In this document: piece after piece, positions 1-10,232 of the stretch
Layout of the letters: each line of letters opens with the position of its first letter
Numbering within the stretch: the first letter of the stretch is position 1
Assembly (NCBI GenBank): GCA_946965045.2
Contig: OX337232.1
Coordinates: 2,170,001 to 2,234,000, forward strand
From: Epithemia pelagica
Taxonomy: Eukaryota > Bacillariophyta > Bacillariophyceae > Surirellales > Surirellaceae
Length of the DNA: 64,000 nucleotides
Reading direction: 5' to 3'
Translations under genes and position numbers: made by a program
The notes under the pieces: generated by a model
Seen by the model: only the letters and a program-made list of their open reading frames with translations
What the model was told of the DNA's origin: nothing
The model's database searches: none

Positions 1-1123
1 GGACATGAACAAGTGGAGTTGAGGAAGAGGCGGGACTTGAGATATCTTCAGGACCGACGGCAATCACGGACGCTTCTAGTTCCCCCGCGGCCGGAGGCGA
101 CTTGGCCGCTCCTCCTTCGGGTGTCGCAGTGCTGACTGCGGAATTGATGTATCGAGAAACACATACCGGAGTGGTTTTGGGTGTTTTCAAAACATTCATA
201 TCGGCCGGTAGTCGATCCGATTGCAACAAGGCCTGCACCAAAACCAGCTTCTTCCATGCCGCGACTACAAGGGCAGATGTAGCATCTGCAGGAATACTAA
301 GGCAAGTCCAGAAACAACGGACAGCCCATTCCCAATTCTTGCATTCAATATGCACCAACCCTCGTAAATAGTAGTATCTCAGCAAAACAATGACACCCAA
401 TCCTCGAGATGGCCGTGGCCACTCGTTCATCACAATTCGTTCTGCCTCTTTTGCCTCCCCTGCACACAATAAAATGTGCAGCAAATCCGCTTGAATAGGA
501 GTCAAGTGAGGACCAGGTCGTATGAGCGAATTGTTGCTTGTTTTGTTATTTGGTAACAGTTGTTCGAGGACTGGCAGTATTCCAGATTCTTTGATTCCCG
601 ATCTAGGTCGGCAGCTTCGTGCTGCATAGCACAAGGCCTGATATACACAAATTCCACAGGAACAGCGAAAAGAGCAAAGTCAGAGACATGGTTATCAGAC
701 TCGGGCAACTTCTACTAGGCTGTCACGCCCGAACTGAAACCTTCCACCGACACTACTACGAACCTCTGATATTTCGTTCACATTCTGAGCTTGTTGAGCA
801 TGTCCTCCAGCGGAATCCGAAACAGCACTGGAGGGTAAAACAAAGGGTTGAGGGCCGGTTCCCGCAGGAAAGGCCGACAGAGGAGCCCGGTTGTTGCTGT
901 TGGAAGTGTTTTGTGGTTGCACCTGGGTGTGCAAGGGCAAATGCTTGGCAGCTACCTGGAGATACAACAATGCAATCGTTGGATCTCCATTTTCTTTCAT
1001 GGCCGACGCCACATCACCCGAGAGATGCGGTAAGGCTTCCAAAGATGGTGCATGATTGAGAATCGTTTGAAGAAACGCCACTGGATTCGTGACAAAGTTG
1101 GATACCGCCACAGGAGCTGCCAT
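1..1123 (-). CDS. CSN3: COP9 signalosome subunit 3 (CSN3), 3' end beyond the left edge
   Basis: Two exons are visible: 701-1123 (ATG at 1123) and 1-637, which stays open to the window edge. The 63-nt intron 638-700 starts GTCTGA and ends ATATCAG and restores frame exactly (gcc cga / gcc ttg). Exon 2 carries the segments LTPIQADLLHILL and LLRYYYLRGLVHIECKNWEW, followed by AAWKKLVLVQALL. These line up with the CSN3 helical-repeat region (human LTSIHADLCQLCLLA, CYYYYGGMIYTGLKNFERA, ESYKKYILVSLIL). In the family, CSN3 is a scaffold of the COP9 signalosome, which removes NEDD8 from cullins; the C-terminal PCI domain would lie outside the window. The N-terminal exon is poorly conserved and partly low-complexity. 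Identification rests on the middle segment only. Confidence 0.66.
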
Positions 1124-1614
1124 TGTTGGTACGCTTCACTCGCCTGGCGACAAACGTGAAAGCAGGAATTCGTTCCACAATGTTGACCTGCTGGCAATAG
1201 AATGCAGCGCTTTCTCTTCCTATCAAGAAAGAGTGGCCACGAATATGATCTTTGCTTCAGACTTCCAAGAAACAGCAGAATCCACAAGAGGACATCGAAA
1301 ATTACACGCAGTCACGGTCTCTGTCACAGTACAGTCACGAATCACGTTTTGTTGGTCTTCTGAAGAGGTAGCTCGAGGCTACACATTTCTCTACTCCTGG
1401 TAGTTGGAGGAATCACCCTGGAGAGAGAAATGATCGATACTCCTAACTCCTAACATGGAAATCAGACGGAACAGAGTAGGACTACATCCAAGGCGAGGGC
1501 ATGAACCCATGGCATTAGTGGGAAAGTTTGATGAAAGCTGCGAAACGCGCACGCAACGTCGTTTCTCAACACATGGTTTCTACAGTCAGTATAGATGGAT
1601 TTGCAATGTGCTTT
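1124..1614. other. Intergenic, 5' flank of CSN3
   Basis: This 490-bp stretch lies between the CSN3 start and the end of the next minus-strand gene. Open frames in it are short, lack family features and mostly overlap one another on both strands. I see no RNA gene or repeat. It presumably holds the CSN3 promoter. Confidence 0.4.
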
Positions 1615-2589
1615 TCATGCAACCCCTGTCAAGGCCTGTTCCAACAAATACGAGTTGACGCACCACTCTTGATCCGGTCTCTTGCTATTCTTGGATCGTA
1701 TCGCTGGGCCAGAGGTGGACACGCTGAGTGTGCGACTCTTGTTCCAATTTAAGGACAGCAAACATTGAACACAAAGCGCTGCCACATCCTCCTCATAACA
1801 TCGCCCGTCATACGAAGAAAAAGAAGAGGGCGAAGAGTCTGAAGATGGATTTGCTGCAGAAGTGACGGCAAGATCGCCTTGAATACCATTTTGGTAGGTA
1901 TAGCTCGGAAATGAGACAAGTTCACCAGCTGGTTGTATACTTGTAAAAGGTACACCCGTTTGCTCCAATAGGTCCAAGTAGCTTGTACCCTCTCCAGATT
2001 CGTCGACAAACACAATGTGTTTGATTTTAGCCGATTTTGCTGCTTCCATCACATTGCTCAGAATGTTGTCGACAACTTGACTGTCATCGTCCTGGCGTAA
2101 CAGAGTCACCGGTGCCTTCCAATAAATCTCATTGCATTTGTCATTGGGCGTCTTCTCATACGTCCCCGAAGTCACCTTTCTGGATTGAACCGCCATGTCA
2201 CTTCCAAGAATGAGGGCGTCGCATCCACTGAGGCGTGCCTTGATCGCATCGACCGACGTTAGATCTGTTAGCTTGACATTGGCCTCGTTGGCAAAGGCCA
2301 AACAAAAGTGCTTCGATAGATACGAGTTCAGCCGAGCAGCAGTGTCTGAACAGGCTCCCATGGCACGATAATCTCCCAAGCCTGTTCCATACAAGCTACA
2401 AGCCCGCTGTACAAAGCCAAAGGCCAATGCTCCCATGGATCCACCAGCTCCAAGAACCACAACCTTCTTTTTATCCAGTGGTCGCGCAGCAGATCCCAAT
2501 GGCGCCAGACTCCATACGGTCAGAGGCCATGAACTACACAAAAGACCCAACAGTAGAGATTTCATCCTGTGTTGCTTTCGAACCATCAT
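1615..2589 (-). CDS. Atypical short-chain dehydrogenase/NmrA-like NAD(P)-fold protein with signal sequence
   Basis: Single-exon ORF of 324 aa; ATG at 2589, a second ATG directly after it, and a third at MKSLLLG. Residues about 9-28 are a hydrophobic signal peptide ending TVWSLAPLG, which resembles the ASAFAP-type junction of diatom plastid presequences except that the aromatic position is Leu. The mature part opens with a Rossmann glycine loop (VVVLGAGGSMGALAFG, about 43-58). Later segments IKHIVFVDESGEGTSYLDLL and GVPFTSIQPAGELV fit the atypical SDR fold, in which a NAD(P)-binding protein need not keep the YxxxK catalytic pair; none is obvious here. Location is either plastid or secretory. 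It is divergent from the glycosyltransferase gene 205 bp away. Substrate unknown. Confidence 0.6.
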   Translation of the reverse strand: MMVRKQHRMKSLLLGLLCSSWPLTVWSLAPLGSAARPLDKKKVVVLGAGGSMGALAFGFVQRACSLYGTGLGDYRAMGACSDTAARLNSYLSKHFCLAFANEANVKLTDLTSVDAIKARLSGCDALILGSDMAVQSRKVTSGTYEKTPNDKCNEIYWKAPVTLLRQDDDSQVVDNILSNVMEAAKSAKIKHIVFVDESGEGTSYLDLLEQTGVPFTSIQPAGELVSFPSYTYQNGIQGDLAVTSAANPSSDSSPSSFSSYDGRCYEEDVAALCVQCLLSLNWNKSRTLSVSTSGPAIRSKNSKRPDQEWCVNSYLLEQALTGVA

Positions 2590-2793
2590 GGTGACACCAC
2601 GACGACGGGGTTGCAGAATTCAACAGGATTGAAGATACAATACGGGAATATCTTAATGAATATCGGAAGGAAGATTTGATCTTGGTCTTGTTCGTCGCGC
2701 GGGTCGGTCTTTTAGATTTGGGGGTTTGATATCTCATTGGGCTTTCTTCGTTTGTCATAACTTTTTCCCGGTGGCGTACTTTACGGAACGACC
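2590..2793. promoter_or_regulatory. Divergent promoter region between SDR-like and glycosyltransferase genes
   Basis: Only 204 bp separate the two start codons, which point away from each other, so both promoters and 5' UTRs must fit here or overlap the genes. No canonical TATA box stands out. This is an inference from geometry only. Confidence 0.4.
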
Positions 2794-4152
2794 ATGCCAA
2801 ACAACCACAAAACGGCCAGAAAAGGAAAGAATAAGCCATCCTTTGTCTGCTTTACCCGATTTTTTGCGTTGACAGGATTGGTGTTTGTATATCTTCCATT
2901 CCACCGAATAAACGAGATTTATCCAGCAGCAGGTTCGAACGAGCAATCGGGAGTGTTGGTACCCGAAATCCTCCCCTGGTTCTTGTCCTCCTCCAACAAC
3001 CAAGAGGAAACAATTTCGTCGTGGAGCAGTGGGAATGATGGTGTCACAATAGCCTATGCTGTCAGTATCACAGATTGTCCTCGACCTCGAAGTGCTCACA
3101 GTGTGGTGGACGGAGCCGCCGTGTTGGCCCATTCCATTCATTGGAACAGTCGGCGTGAATCCAACTCCCGATACGATTATCATCTCTATGCCTTTGTACA
3201 CCCCGATGCCGCGAATTGTACGCAGCATTTACCCAAACTCAACTATACCATCAAAGTGGTGGAAACCCCCATCAACATATCACTGATCCAGAACGAAAAG
3301 TACCGTGCTCGGCTTCAAAGTCCCACAGCTGGCTGTTGCAAGGAGAAGGAGTTTCTCAAACTCTACTCCTTGACACTCGACGAATATCCGATTGTCGTTC
3401 ATTTTGACTTGGATACCATGTTGCTAAAGCCACTGGATGATTTGTATGATCTCATGCTGCAGCCTGACACGGCACCCAAAACGGTAGGGTCCTATGCCAT
3501 GTGGCCAAACGACTGGGTGGTTTCGCGGAGAATTGAATCCTTTTTTACACGCGACTACCCAATGGGCAATCCAAATTGGAAGATTGAGCACTATGGTGTT
3601 CAAGGAGGCTTTTGGATTGTGCGTCCCAATCGCAACACCTTCCAAGAACTTTGCTCTTTGGTACTGGAAGGGAACTTCAGCGGTGGCTGGTACGATAGTG
3701 ATACCAAATACCCTGGTTTTTATGGTGCTGCAATGATTCAAGGCTTGCTTGGTTTTTATTACGGCCATTTGCATCCAGATGCAGCGGTTGAGTTAAATCG
3801 GTGTCAGTTCAACAATATGGCGGATAACCCACTGAGCAGATCCACTGGAACATGTTCCGTACCTTTGGTGGGCAACAACTCTGAGTGCGAAGACTGTCGT
3901 GCGACAGAACATTCACTTGTTCATTCTTTGCATACGACGTTTTGCCGAAAGCCATGGTCGTGTCCCATTCACTCGAGCGACATTGGTGGGGGGATGTGTC
4001 ATTACTTTCTGTCTTCTTGGTATCGAACACGACACCATCTCGAATCCGTTGCATGGGGCGTGCAAGACGCTTCTGGACCCAAAGACTCTTATGGATATCA
4101 GTACTGTTCAAGACGGCAATATCATGCCCTGAACTTGAGCCATGTTTCCTGA
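2794..4152 (+). CDS. Type II membrane glycosyltransferase with DxD motif (GT8/galactosyl transferase-like)
   Basis: Single exon, 452 aa. A basic N-terminus (KTARKGKNK) precedes one hydrophobic segment (about residues 18-36), the layout of a Golgi type II membrane enzyme. The lumenal domain contains EYPIVVHFDLDTMLLKPLDDL at about 196-216. DLD is the metal- and sugar-nucleotide-binding DxD motif, and the LKPLDDL context is typical of glycogenin-like GT8 and related families. Downstream features are VGSYAMWPNDW, GVQGGFWIVRPN and several Asn-X-Ser/Thr sites (NCTQ, NYTI, NISL, NFSG). The Cys-rich tail (CEDCRAT, CRKPWSCP) suggests disulfides. Expected role is transfer of a sugar from a nucleotide-sugar to protein or polysaccharide in the Golgi; donor and acceptor cannot be told. 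Confidence 0.68.
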   Translation: MPNNHKTARKGKNKPSFVCFTRFFALTGLVFVYLPFHRINEIYPAAGSNEQSGVLVPEILPWFLSSSNNQEETISSWSSGNDGVTIAYAVSITDCPRPRSAHSVVDGAAVLAHSIHWNSRRESNSRYDYHLYAFVHPDAANCTQHLPKLNYTIKVVETPINISLIQNEKYRARLQSPTAGCCKEKEFLKLYSLTLDEYPIVVHFDLDTMLLKPLDDLYDLMLQPDTAPKTVGSYAMWPNDWVVSRRIESFFTRDYPMGNPNWKIEHYGVQGGFWIVRPNRNTFQELCSLVLEGNFSGGWYDSDTKYPGFYGAAMIQGLLGFYYGHLHPDAAVELNRCQFNNMADNPLSRSTGTCSVPLVGNNSECEDCRATEHSLVHSLHTTFCRKPWSCPIHSSDIGGGMCHYFLSSWYRTRHHLESVAWGVQDASGPKDSYGYQYCSRRQYHALNLSHVS

Positions 4153-4940
4153 ATTCATTCCACGCAGAGGAGCCATTGTCCCGAGCTATGGTTTATCGCA
4201 ATGAGCATTTTAGGCATGTTTGCCTGTAGCGGCTCGTGTTTCCGTGTCGGCGTCTTTTTCGTCGAACCATATGTGGTGGTTTTGAATGACTTGAGTTTGG
4301 CTTTGTCGTCGAGCTCCCTGGAACAGAGAAAAAATCAGCTTGTCCGCGTATGGGATACATGATACATGTTTTCTATCTTCTTTTCCAAAAATGTTTTTGT
4401 GTCAAGGTCGGCGTTCAAAGGTGCCTTGCTCATCCTGAGCTTGACATCGAGCAAACCAGCGATGTAGGAAAAGCTCCTCCTGCGTGGAGTATCGTCAGTG
4501 ATGGTATTAGTCAAACCGGGATGTGGTTTTGGAATGCACCATCCCTCTCCTCCTATTCATCGTTTAAAGAATGCGATGGTATCAGTCGAAGTTGGAAAGA
4601 CAATGCCTGATCGGCACCACTACAAGAGACTATCGAATAGGATTTGGTAGTCTTTTGGATTTAGACAGTTTCTTAATATTACGATTGCTATGCGACCTGT
4701 CTTTCTCGGCATACTGTTATGTTCCACACAACACATTGACACCAACAAATCAATGCTTGGACAAATTTCAAATCTTAAGCTTCTTCCTTCACACTTTGGG
4801 AGAGCTTGCCGGCTCATCTGCCATGTCAAATCAACAATGACAGTCATTCAAATCCGAGCTCATAACACAATCCTTTCCGGATACGAGCTCCGTTTCATCG
4901 CACGCAACCACTTCTCACTGCACAACACGGACACGGAGCC
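4153..4940. other. Intergenic, convergent 3' flanks
   Basis: This 788-bp stretch lies between the end of the glycosyltransferase (+) and the end of the metalloprotease (-). Several short open frames occur, but none has a recognisable domain or biased composition. I see no repeat or RNA gene. Confidence 0.4.
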
Positions 4941-6892
4941 TTAGTTCTTGCGAACAATCTGGCCCGTGAAGTTGTTCTGCATCATAGGCGGAACAATGGC
5001 AGTCAAAGGTCGAGTCTGCTCGCGAATGGTCGAGCGAATCTTGTCGCGACGACGACGAATCGAATTGGCCGAGCGCAAGCCTCTCTTCTTCTCCTTGCCC
5101 TTGTTGGTCGACAACAATTGGCGGCTGGGGGGACCATCGGGACCAGGTCCAGCCGTGTACATGAAAAGGGCATAATCTCCTGTAGCAAAAGGCGAGAGGG
5201 AAGACCACGGAAGGGGCTCGACTGTCACGCGGTAAATACCCGTCGCAGGAAGGGGGAAATCCAAAATCCACGAATCCCAGCTTTCAATTTCATCGTCATT
5301 CGAAACCAACAAAGTCGACGAAGTTTCTTCACCATCACAATCGTATTCCACCAAGTGAACATGCACCATCGGATCAATAAAATTGAAGAACTTGTAGTCC
5401 ACCAATGAAACGACTTCAATAGTGAGGTAGGTTCCCTCCTTCATGTTGAATTCATAGCTGTCTTGTTCACCATGTTCATCAATTGATCCATATACAGCCA
5501 ACGCACTCATACGATGAATATCGGGAGTTTCATTGTCATCAGGTTCATCCTCTTCATCGAGAGAAGTAGCATCACCCAATGTATTCGGGACACGGGTGCG
5601 GGGAAGGTTCTTGGCCCCATTGCGTTCATTAAAGCGCTTCAAAAAGCTCTCCGACACAAGCACATCCAGAGGACGGCGACTGGAACGTTCTTGTTGCACC
5701 AAATGAATGAGCTGTTCCTTGAACAAGACGCTCAAATGAAGTTTCATGGCAGATCGTTCCGAAAAGTACGCGTCAAAAGAATAAAACTGGGCCAAAGCTT
5801 GATCGGCCAATTCACTGCCAAAGCCAGCGTACCACGTAAAGGCTGGAGAATTCATCAAACTATTCAGAAACTCAAGGCTGCTGGTTTCCTCGTCGCCCAC
5901 AATTACACCACCAATCGGAGTGAAGCTATCGTGATGACGTAAGCCAAGCACATGGCCCAATTCATGCGCTCCAATATTACTGGCACCATTGATGATCAAC
6001 TCTGTCACATAGTTTTGGATGTTCTGCCCTTCAGGACGAGGAACACCAAAAAATTCCTCCAAAAGCACCGCTGAAGGATCCATTCTCCAAACAAACTCGA
6101 TAAAATCCACAGCATCCAAAACGGCCATTTCTTGTGGGTTCATATTGAGGAAATCAATGTTTTCTGCCACACCGCCAAGAAAGGGAGCCCAAAAGTCAAC
6201 CACATTCACGAGCGAGTCTTCTGTAGGAGTGTCGTCGGCGGAACAAGTCTCGGCCAAAACTTGGAAATAGGTCACTCCAAAATTGTAAAAGTCAGGCTCA
6301 AAATAAAAGCGGAGAGTGGTAAAGGGAGTACCAAACGGATTGGTACTCGGCAACTCGGTGGTAAATTCAAAGGCATCTCCAAACGGTTCAAAGTCGGCCT
6401 TGATACGTTCCACAATACGACGGCGTTGATACTGAGAAATGGTGCGACGGGGAAGACGCAAGGTGTAGCAGTAGTCTTCACTTTCGATGTCTTCCACTTC
6501 GTAGTACGGAATGATGGGGTCAAACTGCAAGTACACCAACTGAGTGGGAACTTTCATTAACTCATCGCTGCTGTCCTCTCCTCCCCAAAAGCCACCGGTT
6601 GCGGGTTCAAATTCGTGGTGCCCGTAAGTGTGGCATGACCTTGAGGAAACTGACGGCGTTGGGCCACGGTCTTATTGACAAAGGCTTCCGGGCTTTCGGC
6701 ACGGAGTAACTGTAAAAACAAGACCGTGTCAGGATCCATGTTACGGGTCACAAATCGTTGCTCTTGAGCAGAAAGGGCTGTAAAGTTGAGACCTGCCACA
6801 CGTTTGCCGTTCCATGAAACAGAGGCAAGAAGACAAGCAAGCCACAACCAGGCATTTCCAAAACGACGAGACATGCCGAGAGACAGCAACAT
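4941..6892 (-). CDS. Secreted zincin metalloprotease with PPC-like C-terminal domain (two exons)
   Basis: The main exon encodes INGASNIGAHELGHVLGLRHH, the zinc-binding HExxHxxGxxH signature of metzincin-type peptidases, at about residue 290 of the joined product. After it comes an acidic linker (DEEDEPDDNETPD) and a beta-rich region (about 440-580) resembling the pre-peptidase C-terminal (PPC) domain. The tail is basic (RRRRDKIRSTIRE). An upstream ORF in another frame supplies a signal peptide (WLWLACLLASVSW) and the acidic pro-region. I join them by a candidate 59-nt intron 6581-6639 (GTCATG...GGGGAG), giving exons 6640-6892 and 4941-6580 and a 630-aa protein. The splice sites are weak, so a real frameshift is an alternative. 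The start is set at 6892; 6874 is also possible. Likely secreted or lumenal endopeptidase; substrate unknown. Confidence 0.62.
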
Positions 6893-7874
6893 GTTGGACG
6901 ATCTTCGTTCGAACAGATGACTGAAGAGAAGGACAAGAAAGCTTTCCAAACCAATTGCTTGCCAAAACTTGGGCTGAATGATTTGTGAGAAGAAAGGAAA
7001 TTCGAGCCAGAGACGGCACCCTCTTCTTCTATCTTTTTGAGAATGAGGCATACGGACTGAAATAGGAATCAACTGAAAGGAACGGAAGGAATTGATCGAA
7101 TCTTGTATTTACACACGCCGCGTAGAGCATCTTTGGTTGCGATTGAGGTGCACTCGGTCCATTTTTGTTTCTTTACGGAATCGTGTGACAGTACGTTCAA
7201 TCTCCTCCATCGCATGTCAAAGGAACGCAACGACAGCAACGAAAGGATTTCCATTTCCGAAGGTTTTCCTGCTCGATTGTTCCATTTCCGAAGGTTGTCC
7301 TACTCGATTGAGGTCTCGGTGCGTGGTAGCTTTCGGTCCGAATTCGCGTGGAGATTCTTTGATGTGTTCGGATTGCTCTTGGAACGAAGCGTACGGCAAG
7401 GATTGCATCGTGGAACGGAACCACACGAACAACAGCAACGAAAGAAAACCGAAAACTGCGCTGGGAGACTGACTTCGTGTGACATGGCTTCGTCTTTCGT
7501 TGGTCTCGATGGAATTTCGTTTGCAAATCGTTCCAATGCGAATCGTGGGCGTGGTGATTAATGGGAAAACAGTCAATCCATGTCGGATCCCGTGCCGAAA
7601 CACCAAGAACGAAATGATATCGTCGCGTGCGGGTTGACAGCTTTTATAAAGTGACCTGTACGGATCGAGATGAGTGATACTGGGTACCTCGGTTCAACAA
7701 GTACTGATGCAGAGAAATAACCCTATTCCTCCGAAAGGTTCCTCGGGAGGTCTACACGTTCATTGGAGATCTCAACTCGTTGCTACGGGAGGAATACATG
7801 GTAGCATAAGACCAGAGCAGTTGTCCATGGTTCCATCTTCCATCGCTTCGATGCGAAAATCAATAAAAAGTTGT
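6893..7874. other. Intergenic, with a small direct repeat
   Basis: This 982-bp stretch lies between the protease start and the end of the Crinkler-like gene. Around 7250-7311 a segment beginning CCATTTCCGAAGG occurs twice about 31 bp apart. Open frames on both strands overlap each other and have no domain features. The 3' side should contain the terminator of the 7875 gene; none could be pinpointed. Confidence 0.4.
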
Positions 7875-9749
7875 TTACAGCAAAGGATCGAACCGACAAA
7901 AAGCTGCAACGACTGGCCTTGTATCACCTGTATCTTTCGCGTCCAATAGAGCATCACGCACACCAATAAGATAGCTATGCCATCTCTTGAAGGAGCCGCT
8001 CTTTCTCCCCTGCAAACCCGTGTAGCGCTGTCGGTCTCGGAGCATTTCTTGGACTCTGGAATTGTGCTTTACCCAAGCCGCGCCGTTTTCGGCGCAAGCA
8101 ATGGCAACATAATATAGAGATTCCAAGTCTCCGAGCAATGATGCCGTGCGTTTCCTGTCCGGCTCCGTGTACGGACAAAAGAGAAGTTTTCCTGTTGTCC
8201 GAGTGATCTCGCTGCCAGGGTCAGTGCCGCACTCCCAATCGGCAATAATGCCTTTTCCCTCGTGTATCAAGAGCTTATCTGGAGATATGTCATTGTTGCA
8301 AAGTCCAGTTCGCTCTGCCTCGCGCAACGTAACTGCATACTGTCCAAAGAGCTCAATGGAAGCATTGCTCGGGGTCAACGCGAGGCAGTAGGGAGAAAGT
8401 ACAAGGGCAAAGCCAGCTCTCCCCTCACCTTCCCATGACAGGGTCAACTCGTTCACCTCATCAGTATGCACCGAAATCGCACCTGGCACGTTCTCTAACA
8501 TCGCAACCTTTTGGTGTTCCGACTCGGCAGATGAGCGATCAAGGTACACCTTAATTACCGCGTCCTGGTCATGGTCGGCCGGTTGAGCCACGAAAACTGC
8601 CTTTTGAGATTGGCGAAAACAGATTGGGTACGCAGCCTTGAACCCCAGAATACCCAAGGAACGCTTATCAATAGACACCGGACATGGCAAAAACCCGAAC
8701 AATGATGGGTTATCAAGCATGGCTCCAAGTGCGCGAAAGCCTCCCTGCACCAAGACTTTTCCCTGCTCCGTCGTTGCGTCCAGGCACGGGAATTTCTCGG
8801 AAAGTCGGGGGATCTCGTAGCCCACGTCACGGCTTGGGCCAGACCACTCAACCTCCAGAAAGGCGATATGAGATATGCAGTAGAAGGGGACTACCACTTT
8901 TCTGCGCCATGGCTGTGCTTGTAGAATGGCTTTCGCCCTGCGCATACATTGTCCGACAGCACCGTCCCAATTGGGCTGGGAAAAATCAGTCTTACCTTCC
9001 ATTACGGTTACAACCGACGCCCATTCCTCATACGGTGAGTCCAGAACCACGAGATCAACACGTTGCTCTCTTCCGACACTGTCAATTAAGTTTGAACGTT
9101 GTCCAGTGAATCTGATGAAGAAGGACGGCTTGCAAACTGAACTCAGCACACGTTGGAATGGTTCGTTGACATGAAGATCTTCGGTCTGAGATGTACTTCT
9201 AGGATCAACGTCCAATAACGATGCATCAATTGAACCTCCCAAGTCAAATGACAGCTGAAGATCCTCCGTTTTGAACGAATGGCCTTCCAACGAATTATCT
9301 TCTTGGATTCTTTTCCCAATCTCAGATTCATTTTGGGTGGTGTATCGATGCCGATATTGCGAGTCCGCGAAACGAGTAAACAATGCATTTACGGCTTCAT
9401 TGGGAGAAGCGACTTCAGAATCAGAAAGACCTAGTTGTTCCATTACCCTCTTCGTGGGGGTGCGCCAGTGAATCTCGTTCGCAGGGGACGGACGCGTAGA
9501 GACAGCGTTCGTTCCACGGAAGAAGTATGCGACACCCTTATACTGGATCGAAAAATTCTCTTTGATAGTTAGAAAGGCAGCATTTGCGATCGCATCTCCT
9601 TCCGTGTCGAACAACACCAAGCCGTCAGGGAGCGGCTGCTGGGAAGTTTCAAAGTCCCTATTCAGTTCGACCACACCAGCTGCCGTTTTCAGCTTGAGGG
9701 TAACACGATCGGAGGTCACCCATGTCAGCTTGGCAGTGCCAGTCGTCAT
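7875..9749 (-). CDS. Crinkler-like protein: PD-(D/E)xK nuclease-like domain plus divergent protein kinase
   Basis: Single exon, 624 aa. The middle region reads RVDLVVLDSPYEEW then VVTVMEGK (Asp about 232, ExK at 251-253), the pattern of a PD-(D/E)xK restriction-nuclease fold, followed by repeated beta-strand segments (RRKVVVPFYCISH). The C-terminal third is kinase-like: DAVIKVY with a candidate ATP-binding Lys at 400, a hinge around 440-453, CNNDISPDKLLI (485-495) as the HRD/catalytic loop with Asp but with Asn-Asn replacing His-Arg, and IIADWE (501-506) as a variant DFG. Nuclease plus kinase is the architecture of the Crinkler (CRN) class of eukaryotic effectors, described in oomycetes, fungi and other eukaryotes. 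No LFLAK header or signal peptide is seen; the N-terminus is unassigned. Whether this one is active, and on what, is unknown. Confidence 0.55.
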   Translation of the reverse strand: MTTGTAKLTWVTSDRVTLKLKTAAGVVELNRDFETSQQPLPDGLVLFDTEGDAIANAAFLTIKENFSIQYKGVAYFFRGTNAVSTRPSPANEIHWRTPTKRVMEQLGLSDSEVASPNEAVNALFTRFADSQYRHRYTTQNESEIGKRIQEDNSLEGHSFKTEDLQLSFDLGGSIDASLLDVDPRSTSQTEDLHVNEPFQRVLSSVCKPSFFIRFTGQRSNLIDSVGREQRVDLVVLDSPYEEWASVVTVMEGKTDFSQPNWDGAVGQCMRRAKAILQAQPWRRKVVVPFYCISHIAFLEVEWSGPSRDVGYEIPRLSEKFPCLDATTEQGKVLVQGGFRALGAMLDNPSLFGFLPCPVSIDKRSLGILGFKAAYPICFRQSQKAVFVAQPADHDQDAVIKVYLDRSSAESEHQKVAMLENVPGAISVHTDEVNELTLSWEGEGRAGFALVLSPYCLALTPSNASIELFGQYAVTLREAERTGLCNNDISPDKLLIHEGKGIIADWECGTDPGSEITRTTGKLLFCPYTEPDRKRTASLLGDLESLYYVAIACAENGAAWVKHNSRVQEMLRDRQRYTGLQGRKSGSFKRWHSYLIGVRDALLDAKDTGDTRPVVAAFCRFDPLL

Positions 9750-10232
9750 CTTGAAAAAGAAGTAAAAGAATGAAAGGAAAGGAAATCAAAAAAGAAATGC
9801 CACATCTCCGCCATTGTGCCGATTGCGTTTTAGAAAGGCGCGCCAATATGAATCATGGAATGAGTACTTCGCTGTATAGAAAATGTACCCTAGTGGTACC
9901 CCCAGCGGGGGTGAGTGAGTCCCGCAGGCCTCAGTCGGAAAAAAGTTGCGTCTCAGTAAGGGAATGCACCTAATAGTGCGACTGATCGGATAGGCTCTGC
10001 TTGGGGGTAACCTTAGTGGGTAACTTTCCCAATGCCCCCGAATCCCGAATCCCCTTCCCACTTTTCCGACAGAAACCCCCCAAATAGCGAGAAAATGCTA
10101 CGTCAAACGAAAACGGACCCCCAAAACCTAAAACCCTGCCAAGAAACAAAATGTGATCATCACAATGTTCTTTGTTGAGCGAGAATCGAGATCGAGACCA
10201 CATCCTACTGTCACAAAACATTATAGCCTCAG
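9750..10232. promoter_or_regulatory. Divergent intergenic region
   Basis: This 483-bp region separates two genes that start in opposite directions, so it should hold both promoters. It contains one short GC palindrome at 9898-9912 (five C, AGC, five G). Nothing else structured was seen. Confidence 0.35.

Noticed and set aside
6690..6755. 35-nt intron GTAACA...TTTTTACAG in the metalloprotease signal-peptide exon
   Set aside because: Good acceptor, but splicing leads to a TAA within a few codons and removes natural-looking coding text.
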